NCBI GenBank assembly: GCA_035502095.1
Contig: DATJUX010000010.1
Coordinates: 62,001-126,000 of the forward strand
Direction: 5' to 3'
From: JAKANT01 sp035502095
GTDB taxonomy: Bacteria > Pseudomonadota > Gammaproteobacteria > Burkholderiales > Burkholderiaceae_F
DNA: 64,000 nt
Positions 1-8,311 of the stretch are shown piece by piece. The notes under the pieces were generated by a model. That model was not told the DNA's origin, did not search any database, and saw only the letters and a program-made list of their open reading frames with translations. The stretch's first letter is position 1; each line of letters opens with the position of its first letter. The position numbers and the translations under genes are program-made.

Positions 1-1524
1 TTCGTAGCTGGCGCCCACGAGAAACCTCCCCTCGTCCGTGGCCGCCAGCGTCCCGCCGCCGCTCGTCGAAGCACGCAACGATGCAAGCGCCGGGATATCG
101 AACAACGAAAGGCGGCCGCGCACGGCGCGCACCGGCGCGTACTGGAGCTGCAGCAGGCGCGGCGCATCGAGGGCGGTGGCGACGATGCATGCGGGCGCCG
201 CTGCAAGCACGGCCCGATGCCCGCTTTCTGCGCTCCACCCGTCGCCCTGCCGCACGAGCCGTTCGATCGCAGCGGCAGTCCGCAACATCGCGCCCGCGTT
301 TTCGAGCAGCGCCGCGCACAGTTTCGCAACCGCCACGGTCGTGCCGCCGCCAAACCACCAGCCGCCGTTTTGCGGCCGGACTCCCAGCAACGATGTCGCT
401 TCCGAAGCGCTGCGAACCTGCACGAATGACTGCGGCAGGTCGAGCGTTGCAGCGAGCGCCTGCCAATGCTCCTCCTCCCGTGCGTCGGACGCCTGCACGA
501 GGGTCCCATCGGCGCGCCACAACGGCTGCCGGCGCCAGGTCCCGCCCGGAGCAAGTTCATGCAGCATGGCGCGCGCAACAAGGAAGCCCGCACGGGTCAG
601 GCGCGCCGCGTGATTGTCGTCGGCGGTGATCTGCGGGTGCAGCAAACCCCGAGGCAACGCCGAGGCGCCCGCCGCAGGGTGCGAGCCGCGTTCCAGGACC
701 GTCACGCGCCATCCGCGCCGCGCCAGCGACCAGGCCACGCACGCGCCCGCGAGGCCGGCGCCGATCACGATCGCCTCGCGTGCGCCGCCGTAGGCGGACG
801 GCGCGTCGCGGCGGCGCATGCGCCAGCGCGGCGCGAACCGGGCGCAGAGCATGCGGCGTCGATGGCCGAATCCCGCGTCGAGCCGAACGTCGAAACCGGC
901 GGCGACCAGCCCCTCGCGAACCGCACGCGCCGTGCACCAGGTCGCTGCCGTGGCACCTTCGCGTGCAAGGCGCGTCAGCGACTTCAGCACGCGCGGCGAC
1001 CACATGGCCGGGTTGCGTTCCTGCGCAAAACCATCGAGAAAGAATGCATCCGCGCCGGCCACAAGCTGCGGCAGCAGATACTCGGCATCGCCGAGCGCCA
1101 GCGTGAGCGTGACCGCGCCGCCTTCGAATTCACGCCGGTGCATTCCCGCCAGCGCGGGCGGCCACGCCGCGGCAAGCTCGCGCGCGAGCAGCGCGACTTC
1201 CGGCGGCGCGAAGCGCCTCAACGTCGCTGCATCGACCGGATGTTTTTCGACCGAGACGAAATGCAGCCGCCGCGGCCGCGCCGGATCCTCGCGCCAGGCC
1301 TGCCAGGTCGCGAGGAAGTTGACCCCGAGCCCGAACCCGGTCTCGACGATGACGAATTGATCGTGCCGCTGCCAGCGCGCCGGCAGGTTGTTGCCACGCA
1401 GGAAGACGTGGCGCGCCTGGCCCAATGCGCCGTCGCGGCTCGCGTAGACGTCGCCGTACTCCGGGTTGAATGGCGCGCCGCTCGGATCGAGCACGACGCG
1501 CGCCGGCTCGATGCTTCGAAACAT
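1..1524 (-). CDS. mnmC: MnmC, bifunctional tRNA wobble-uridine methyltransferase/oxidoreductase (3' end outside window)
   Basis: Makes the last two steps of mnm5s2U34 synthesis in tRNA: FAD-dependent removal of the carboxymethyl group and SAM-dependent methylation. Translating the minus strand from ATG at 1524 gives 508 residues without a stop before the window edge. The N-terminal domain has the MnmC2 hallmarks: NPEYGDVY near residue 20, a SAM-site segment VETGFGLGVNFL near 60, and FLDGFAQERNPAMWS near 160. From about residue 245 a Rossmann FAD site (VIGAGLAGACVAWSLARRG) opens the oxidase domain. The usual length is about 630-690, so roughly the last quarter is missing. It is a single-gene unit; the plus-strand DNA upstream of it holds gene remnants. 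Opposite-strand frames here are GC-driven shadows. Confidence 0.93.
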   Translation of the reverse strand, partial: MFRSIEPARVVLDPSGAPFNPEYGDVYASRDGALGQARHVFLRGNNLPARWQRHDQFVIVETGFGLGVNFLATWQAWREDPARPRRLHFVSVEKHPVDAATLRRFAPPEVALLARELAAAWPPALAGMHRREFEGGAVTLTLALGDAEYLLPQLVAGADAFFLDGFAQERNPAMWSPRVLKSLTRLAREGATAATWCTARAVREGLVAAGFDVRLDAGFGHRRRMLCARFAPRWRMRRRDAPSAYGGAREAIVIGAGLAGACVAWSLARRGWRVTVLERGSHPAAGASALPRGLLHPQITADDNHAARLTRAGFLVARAMLHELAPGGTWRRQPLWRADGTLVQASDAREEEHWQALAATLDLPQSFVQVRSASEATSLLGVRPQNGGWWFGGGTTVAVAKLCAALLENAGAMLRTAAAIERLVRQGDGWSAESGHRAVLAAAPACIVATALDAPRLLQLQYAPVRAVRGRLSLFDIPALASLRASTSGGGTLAATDEGRFLVGASYE

Positions 1525-1739
1525 GGAGCTGCCGCCGCCCGCCGATGCTACGCGAGTGATCGGGCTTGCCGAAGAACCGCATCGATCTTGTCCTGGAACA
1601 GGGATTTCGTGAACCAGCCGAAGACGCGCCGGGGACTGCCGAGCAGACTAAGAGCGCATTTGAGTCCGCATAGGGTTCGGGGTCTGCATAGCGTGCGGGG
1701 AATGGGCCGTCTGTCTTCTGAGTTCCAGGCAAGGGGAGG

Positions 1740-2075
1740 TCAAAATGCTCGATCGATCGGCGCCACCGGCGCCCTGAGGCGGTGTCGCCGCGGTGCCGCG
1801 GTCGCGGTTGTCGCAACGCTGTTCCTGTCCTCCTGTGGCGGCGGCGGCAGCGTCACAAGTGGCGGCTGCCGGCGGCGATGCGGCGCAAGCCGTCGCTGCG
1901 GCGCGCACGACGCAAAGCCGCCCGGCAGATCCCGCTCGCGAGTGCGGCAGGTGGTCGTCTTCGGCGACAGCCTGAGCGACGTCGGAACGTACAAGGTCGG
2001 GCCGGTCGCGCAGGTCGGCGGCGGCAGGTTCACGACCAATCCGGGTCTGGCTGGCCGACAACGTTGCTCGCCAGG
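1740..2075 (+). pseudogene. Frameshifted remnant of a lipoprotein-type GDSL/SGNH hydrolase
   Basis: A lipoprotein-like start (VVATLFLSSCGGGGSVTSGG) is followed, after a frame change near 1865, by GGDAAQAVAAARTTQSRPADP. After a second shift near 1945 comes VVVFGDSLSDVGTYKVGP, the block I motif of GDSL/SGNH hydrolases with its Gly-Asp-Ser-Leu nucleophile, then GGGRFTTNPG. A third shift at about 2046 gives WLADNVAR, the expected continuation in this family. Nothing of the remaining two-thirds of a hydrolase (blocks II-V) follows. I read it as a decayed, truncated gene; sequencing error is less likely because three shifts and a truncation are needed. Confidence 0.6.
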
Positions 2076-2192
2076 TATCTTTATCGCGGAACCTTCGACA
2101 TCGGCGATCTCGTTGCCGCGAGCCTCGGTACCCTGGCCGCAGCCTGGGTGCTCGCGGCCGTTCGCCATTCACGGCAAGACCATGCGCACTGA
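2070..2192 (+). pseudogene. C-terminal fragment of a small membrane protein
   Basis: Directly after the hydrolase remnant, in another frame, lies a coherent stretch of about 38 residues ending at a TGA at 2192. It contains YRGTFDIGDLVAASLGTLAA followed by a hydrophobic run and a basic tail. This resembles the last transmembrane helix of small membrane proteins of the VanZ kind, where an Asp-rich loop precedes a terminal helix; that resemblance is only suggestive. There is no start codon or upstream domain, so it is best viewed as a fragment left by a deletion that joined unrelated genes. Confidence 0.35.
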
Positions 2193-2315
2193 CACGTCCA
2201 TCTTCACATCAACTTTGCGGAACTTCTACTCGCAGCGATCGCCGTTTCTGGGATCGTAGGCATCGTCGGCAGCGGCGGCGGCGGGGACGGTTGGTGTCTC
2301 GACTGCGTCGGCTAG

Positions 2316-3182
2316 GTGCCTCCACCTCCGTCAGTGAGCCTCGGGGTGGATAAGAGGACCGTGCAGGCAGGCACGACGGTGGTGTTCACGGCGACGGTGA
2401 CCAATGCGACAAACCCAACCTATCGCTGGTGCCGCCGGCAGGTCGGCGACACGTCCTGCGTCGAAATCGTCGGAGCGACGCGATTGACTTACCAGCTCGG
2501 CGGAGCGACCTCGGCGGATGACAGTGCCACGTTTCAGATAACGGTCTCGGCCGACAACGGCCTGGCGTTCGCGCGGGTGGTTCTGCTCGTCTCTGCGATG
2601 CCTCCGGTCACCCACTCGGACGGCGAGTTCCTCGATGCCGACTGGGCATTGACCGCTGAGGTCGACCCGGCGCAAGACGGCCCGACTCATACCGGGACCC
2701 GGCAGACGACGGGAGGCAACCCTGGTGCCTACAGGTTGCACACATTCGACCTGCCGCAGGCACCAAGTTCAGTGCGGCTCTACTACGTTGCGTTGCCAGC
2801 GACGTATGACCCCGCGGTCGAGGGAGCGATAAGGTCGCTCGACTTCGCGGAAGACTGCCTCGGGTCGGCCGGCCAACCTGTACAGCCGCTGATCGAGCAG
2901 GGAGGGCGTCGCTACACGGCAAACGTCGACGTCACGACACTTTGCTCGTCGGCGTCATGGGAGACCGTGCGCCGTGCAAGCCTGGAGGCAGACCAATTCC
3001 GACTGGTCGCGGGTCCGGCATGCGGTGCCGGCGAATCGTGCCCCGACTTTTCTGCGGCAGGCGCGCCGCTGAGCCTCGGATACTCAGCCTTCGTCTCGAT
3101 TTCATCCGCGCCGCCACCGGGCACGACGGCCCACTACACATTCGGCATCGACAACCGGCAGGCGACGGTCTGGAAGAGATAG
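2316..3182 (+). CDS. Hypothetical secreted protein with an Ig-like domain, probably 5'-damaged
   Basis: Frame of 288 residues from GTG at 2316. Residues about 1-95 look like a bacterial Ig/PKD-like beta-sandwich: VSLGVDKRTVQAGTTVVFTATV, a central Trp-Cys pair, then DDSATFQITVSADNG. The rest (about 100-288) is a beta-rich domain with paired cysteines that I do not recognise. The GTG follows immediately on an in-frame TAG (2313-2315). Upstream of that stop the same frame reads a hydrophobic stretch (FAELLLAAIAVSGIVGIVG) and a Gly-rich linker like an export signal. The gene may thus be a nonsense-mutated secreted protein whose signal peptide is now separated. It converges on ettA. Function unknown. 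Confidence 0.5.
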   Translation: MPPPPSVSLGVDKRTVQAGTTVVFTATVTNATNPTYRWCRRQVGDTSCVEIVGATRLTYQLGGATSADDSATFQITVSADNGLAFARVVLLVSAMPPVTHSDGEFLDADWALTAEVDPAQDGPTHTGTRQTTGGNPGAYRLHTFDLPQAPSSVRLYYVALPATYDPAVEGAIRSLDFAEDCLGSAGQPVQPLIEQGGRRYTANVDVTTLCSSASWETVRRASLEADQFRLVAGPACGAGESCPDFSAAGAPLSLGYSAFVSISSAPPPGTTAHYTFGIDNRQATVWKR

Positions 3183-3233
3183 CTGATCGCGCGGCGGACC
3201 GACACATCCTTCGGCCCGTCTGTCTCGAGGCAA

Positions 3234-4895
3234 TCAGCGCTTCAGCGGCTTGAAGCGGATGCGATGGGGCGCCGCGCCCTCTTCTCCGAGCCGCTTCTTC
3301 TTGTCTTCTTCGTACTCGTGGTAGTTGCCGGCGAAGAAGGTCCACTGCGATTCGCCCTCGCAGGCCAGGATGTGGCTCGCGATGCGATCGAGGAACCAGC
3401 GATCGTGTGAGATCACCAGTACGCTGCCCGGAAACTCGAGCAGCGCGTCTTCCAGCGCACGCAGGGTCTCGACGTCGAGGTCGTTCGACGGCTCGTCGAG
3501 CAGCAGCACGTTGCCGCCGCGGATCAGCGTCTTGGCGAGATGCAGTCGCCCGCGCTCGCCGCCCGAGAGCTGGCCCACGACCTTCTGCTGGTCCGCGCCC
3601 TTGAAATTGAAGCGCCCGAGGTAGGCGCGCGACGGCATCTCGAACTTGCCGACCGCAAGCACGTCCTGTCCGCCCGACACGTCCGCCCACACCGTCTTGT
3701 CGCCGCCCAGGTCATCCCGCGATTGCTCGACGTACGCGAGCTTCACCGTCGAGCCGATCTTGATTTCGCCCGCGTCCGGCTTCTCCTGGGCGGTGATCAT
3801 GCGGAACAGCGTCGACTTGCCGGCGCCGTTCGGCCCGATGATGCCGACGATCGCGCCGGGCGGAACCTTGAAGCTCAGCTTGTCGATCAAAAGCCGGTCG
3901 CCATAGCCCTTGGAGACGTCGACGAACTCGATCACCTCGTTGCCGAGCCGCTCGCCGACCGGAATGAAGATCTCCTGCGTCTCGTTGCGTTTCTGGTACT
4001 CGTAGCTCGATAGCTCTTCGAAACGTGCCAGCCTCGCCTTGCTCTTGGCCTGCCGCCCCTTCGCGTTCTGCCGCACCCAATCGAGCTCGGCTTTCATCGT
4101 CTTGATGCGTGCGGCCTCCTGCTTGGCTTCGATCTCGAGCCGCTTCTCCTTCTGCTCGAGCCACGAGCTGTAGTTGCCTTCCCAGGGGATGCCGTGCCCG
4201 CGATCCAGTTCGAGGATCCACTGGCAGGCGTTGTCGAGGAAATAACGGTCGTGGGTCACACCCACTACCGTCCCGGGAAAGCGCTGCAGGAACTGCTCCA
4301 GCCACTCGACCGACTCCGCGTCGAGGTGATTGGTCGGTTCGTCGAGCAGGAGCATGTCCGGCTTGGCGAGCAGCAGCCGGCACAACGCGACGCGGCGCTT
4401 CTCGCCGCCCGAGAGGCTTTCGATCTTCACGTCCCAGGGCGGCAGCCGCAGCGCGTCGGCGGCGATCTCGAGCTGGTGCTCCACGTCGTCGCCAGCGGCG
4501 GCGATGATGGCTTCGTACTTCGCCTGTTCGGCGGCGAGCTTGTCGAAGTCGGCGTCGGGCTCGGCATAGGCGGCGTAGACCGCATCCAGCTTCGCCTTCG
4601 CTTCCATCACTTCGCCCAGCCCGGCCTCGACCTCCTGGCGTACGGTCTTGTCCTTGTCGAGCTGCGGTTCCTGCGGCAGGTAGCCGATCTTCATGTTCGG
4701 CATCGGCACCGCTTCGCCGTCGAAGTTCCTGTCCTCGCCGGCCATGATGCGCAGCAGGCTCGATTTGCCGGAGCCGTTCAGGCCGAGCACGCCGATCTTG
4801 GCGCCCGGGAAGAAGCTGAGCGAGATGTTCTTGAGGATTTCGCGCTTGGGCGGAACGATCTTGCCCACCCGCCGCATCGTGTACACGTATTGCAT
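3234..4895 (-). CDS. ettA: EttA, energy-dependent translational throttle ABC-F ATPase
   Basis: ABC-F protein of 553 residues that binds the ribosomal E site and gates entry into elongation according to the ATP/ADP ratio; cytoplasmic, with no membrane domain. Two ABC cassettes are visible: Walker A GLNGSGKSS near residue 40 and GPNGAGKST near 355, signatures LSGGEKRR and LSGGERGR, Walker B LLLDEPTNHLD and LLLDEPSNDLD. The charged linker between them carries WVRQNAKGRQAKSKARLARFEEL, typical of EttA (the E. coli protein is 555 residues). The start MQYVYTMRRVGKIVPPKREIL matches the family N-terminus. It lies downstream of sdaA and the PDZ gene on the same strand, about 50 bp away. Confidence 0.96.
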   Translation of the reverse strand: MQYVYTMRRVGKIVPPKREILKNISLSFFPGAKIGVLGLNGSGKSSLLRIMAGEDRNFDGEAVPMPNMKIGYLPQEPQLDKDKTVRQEVEAGLGEVMEAKAKLDAVYAAYAEPDADFDKLAAEQAKYEAIIAAAGDDVEHQLEIAADALRLPPWDVKIESLSGGEKRRVALCRLLLAKPDMLLLDEPTNHLDAESVEWLEQFLQRFPGTVVGVTHDRYFLDNACQWILELDRGHGIPWEGNYSSWLEQKEKRLEIEAKQEAARIKTMKAELDWVRQNAKGRQAKSKARLARFEELSSYEYQKRNETQEIFIPVGERLGNEVIEFVDVSKGYGDRLLIDKLSFKVPPGAIVGIIGPNGAGKSTLFRMITAQEKPDAGEIKIGSTVKLAYVEQSRDDLGGDKTVWADVSGGQDVLAVGKFEMPSRAYLGRFNFKGADQQKVVGQLSGGERGRLHLAKTLIRGGNVLLLDEPSNDLDVETLRALEDALLEFPGSVLVISHDRWFLDRIASHILACEGESQWTFFAGNYHEYEEDKKKRLGEEGAAPHRIRFKPLKR

Positions 4896-4946
4896 CGACT
4901 TGCCCTGGAAAAAGAAGGCGCGAAGTTTACGTAAAAGGCGCGCCCG

Positions 4947-5317
4947 CTACTCCGGCCTCGCGACTTCCGCGATCAGCGTGACCGAAAACGGCTCCGCGTT
5001 GCCGCGCTGGATGCGCAGCCGCAGCGGCTGCCCGACCTCGCGCCGCAGGAGCGTGCCGAGTTCCACCGCTTCGACGCCAAGCAGCAGCCGATCCTCGATC
5101 GCGAGGATCGCGTCGCCGCGCCGCAGGCCGGCATTGGCCGCCGGCGACGCGGTCAGGACCTTGACGATCCTGACGGCGCGCAAGGTCGGATTTGTCTGCG
5201 CGCCATCGAGCTCGACGGCCAGGGAGAGCCCGAAGAACCCCGCTCCGGCGGCCGGCGCAGGAAACGGCAACGCCGCGAGCGCGAGCATCGCGACGAGCAT
5301 GGCGCGACGAAGATCCT

Positions 5318-5324
<7 letters not shown>
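4947..5324 (-). CDS. Small exported PDZ-domain protein
   Basis: A 125-residue protein starting at ATG 5324, which overlaps the sdaA stop by 7 nt (ATGCTGA), so the two are translationally coupled. A signal peptide is evident (MLKDLRRAMLVAMLALAALP, then an Ala/Pro-rich cleavage region). Residues about 45-120 form a compact PDZ domain: VRIVKVLTASPAANAGLRRG, DAILAIEDRLL and a C-terminal strand LRLRIQRGNAEPFSVTLIAE. PDZ domains of this kind bind peptide C-termini and usually sit in periplasmic proteases; here no protease domain is attached. Its partner is unknown. Confidence 0.75.
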
Positions 5325-6712
<1,388 letters not shown>

Positions 6713-6749
6713 GTGCCACCTCCGCTCGCGCGGAGCTTACAACCGCGGC

Positions 6750-7064
6750 CTACGCGTCAGCCTCGACCCCGACCCGGACTTCGCCGTCGGCGACCTCGAC
6801 CGCTTTCACCTTGGCACAGAGTCCACCGGCCCCGGGCATGCGGCCGGTCCGCACGTCGAAGCGCAGGCCGTGCGCGCGGCAGGTCACGAGCGGACCATCG
6901 AGCACGCCGGCAGCAAGCGACGAGCCCGCGTGCGGGCACGAATCGTCGAGCGCGTACACCGTGCCGCCGACGTTGAAAAGAGCGATCACGTTGCCGTCGA
7001 TGAATGCCATGCGGCGGCCGCCGACCGGGATCTCGCCTTCGGCGGCAACGCGGACGAAGCGCAT
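6750..7064 (-). CDS. Rieske-type [2Fe-2S] ferredoxin
   Basis: Soluble 104-residue Rieske protein starting at ATG 7064. The two cluster motifs are clear: C-P-H at residues 43-45 (DDSCPHAGSSL) and C-R-A-H at 62-65 (TCRAHGLRFD), with the usual spacing. The sequence resembles Rieske ferredoxins that feed electrons to oxygenases, and to a lesser extent NirD-like proteins. It starts 23 nt after the stop of the TauD-type dioxygenase gene, so the two are almost certainly co-transcribed. Alpha-ketoglutarate dioxygenases do not normally need an external electron donor, so the partner may be a different enzyme. Confidence 0.85.
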   Translation of the reverse strand: MRFVRVAAEGEIPVGGRRMAFIDGNVIALFNVGGTVYALDDSCPHAGSSLAAGVLDGPLVTCRAHGLRFDVRTGRMPGAGGLCAKVKAVEVADGEVRVGVEADA

Positions 7065-7087
7065 GCTCGAACTTCGCCGCACCAAGG

Positions 7088-7990
7088 TCAGAAGGGCTTG
7101 TCGCCGATGATCCCGGCGCGCTCGAGCTTGCGCACGGCGGGCCAGAAATCCTGCACGGCGTAGTGCTGCGTGCAGCGGTTGTCCCAGATCGCGACGCTGT
7201 TGGTTCGGAAGCGAAAGCGCACCTGGTATTCGGGAACCGCGGCCTGGCTGAGCAAGTAGTTGAGCAGCAGGCTCGCGCCGGGCGAGTAGTCCTGCCCGAA
7301 GCGCACGTTCTCCGGTGTGTGGAAATTGGTGAAGTGCGTGGTGAAGGAGTTGACGAACAGGACCTTCTCGCCTGTTTCCGGGTGCGTGCGCACGACGGGG
7401 TGCTCGGCGTCCGGGTACTGCGCTTTCAGCGCCAGCCGCCTTTCGATCGGCATCGCCGCGCCGAACGTCGCCTCGATGCTGTGGCGTGCATACAGGCCGG
7501 CGATCTGCGTCTTGACGTGTTCCGGCAGGCGGTCGTACGCGAGCGCCATGTTGGCCCACAGCATGTCGCCGCCGACCGCCGGGGCTTCGGTACAACGGAG
7601 CACCGCGCCGAACTGCGGCCGCTCGCGCCACGTCGTATCGCAGTGCCAGGCGTTCTCGTACTGCTCGTTGCGGCTGTCCGGGCCCTTGTAGATGCGCACC
7701 AGCCCCGGATGTTCGGGATCGCTGCCGACGACCGGATGATCTTCCAGCTCGCCGAAACGACGCGCGAAGGCGACGTGCTCGGCGCGCGTGAAGTCCTGGT
7801 CGTGCAGGAACAGCACCTTGTGATGCAGCAGCAGGGCGCGGATCTCGGCGAAAAGTTCGTCGTCGCGCGACGCGTCGCCGAGGTTCACGTTCCCGAGCAG
7901 CGCGCCGATCGAGCAGGTCATGGGCTCGATCTTCATGGAACCGCGTCTGTTGGAACGGACCACGGCCGGTGTGGCGAGTGTTTTGCTCAT
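7088..7990 (-). CDS. TauD/TfdA-family 2-oxoglutarate-dependent dioxygenase
   Basis: A 300-residue non-haem Fe(II) oxygenase. The iron triad is visible as HCDTTW (His and Asp) near residue 110 and the distal His in WDNRCTQHYAV near 270. An Arg about 20 residues later (VRKLERAG) should bind 2-oxoglutarate. ATG at 7990 is chosen because AAGGAGA lies at the right distance upstream and because homology begins soon after it; the open frame runs on upstream into an unrelated cytochrome remnant. Substrate cannot be read from sequence: taurine, sulfonates, sulfate esters and aryloxyacetates are all used in this family. Likely co-transcribed with the Rieske gene. Confidence 0.88.
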   Translation of the reverse strand: MSKTLATPAVVRSNRRGSMKIEPMTCSIGALLGNVNLGDASRDDELFAEIRALLLHHKVLFLHDQDFTRAEHVAFARRFGELEDHPVVGSDPEHPGLVRIYKGPDSRNEQYENAWHCDTTWRERPQFGAVLRCTEAPAVGGDMLWANMALAYDRLPEHVKTQIAGLYARHSIEATFGAAMPIERRLALKAQYPDAEHPVVRTHPETGEKVLFVNSFTTHFTNFHTPENVRFGQDYSPGASLLLNYLLSQAAVPEYQVRFRFRTNSVAIWDNRCTQHYAVQDFWPAVRKLERAGIIGDKPF

Positions 7991-8086
7991 CTTGTCTCCT
8001 TGGCACTCGATACTAGGCCGTATGACGGCGCGAGGCCCCACCCCTATCGAGGGGGTGCGGCCGCGGCCCGATCGCGGCTTCCTGCA

Positions 8087-8245
8087 GCGGCCGCCCGCCG
8101 GGCGCAGGGCGAGCGTCTTCAGGTATTTGTAGACCGCCTCGACGTCGATTTTGGTCATCGCCCGCGGCGATTCGAATGGCATGACCGCGCTCACCGGACT
8201 GCCGTCGGGCCGCCGGCCGGTGCGGAACATCGCCCTCAGGTTGTC
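8087..8245 (-). pseudogene. C-terminal remnant of a c-type cytochrome
   Basis: About 53 codons upstream of the dioxygenase read like the C-terminal end of a class I cytochrome c: DNLRAMFRTGRRPDGSPVSA, then VMPFESPRAM (the likely Met haem ligand) and the terminal helix DVEAVYKYLKTLAL. The haem attachment motif CXXCH and everything N-terminal to it are absent; upstream comes only a hairpin and the end of gcvP. It is in frame with the dioxygenase but separated by about 30 unrelated codons, so it is probably a deletion remnant rather than a fusion. Confidence 0.55.
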
Positions 8246-8283
8246 GGCGCGATGCCGCGTGCGGTTGGCGGCCCTACCCTGAA

Positions 8284-8305
8284 CCTCCCCGCGCAGCGGG
8301 GGAGG
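8284..8305. repeat. GC-rich intergenic hairpin (terminator-like) after gcvP
   Basis: Inverted repeat CCTCCCC...GGGGGAGG just beyond the gcvP stop. It belongs to a family of similar C/G-rich hairpins found at four other gene ends in this window (20692, 23695, 53441, 56852). There is no long T run, so termination is plausible but unproven. Confidence 0.5.
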
Positions 8306-8311
8306 GAATTC

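Noticed and set aside
466..2259. Long plus-strand open frame of almost 600 codons opposite mnmC
   Set aside because: Arg/Ala-rich composition with no motif over its first two-thirds, and the minus strand encodes a clear MnmC; only its 3' part contains real remnant sequence, annotated separately.
7088..8230. Single fusion protein of cytochrome c tail and dioxygenase
   Set aside because: The region between them is not conserved-looking and a good ribosome site and ATG at 7990 start the dioxygenase.
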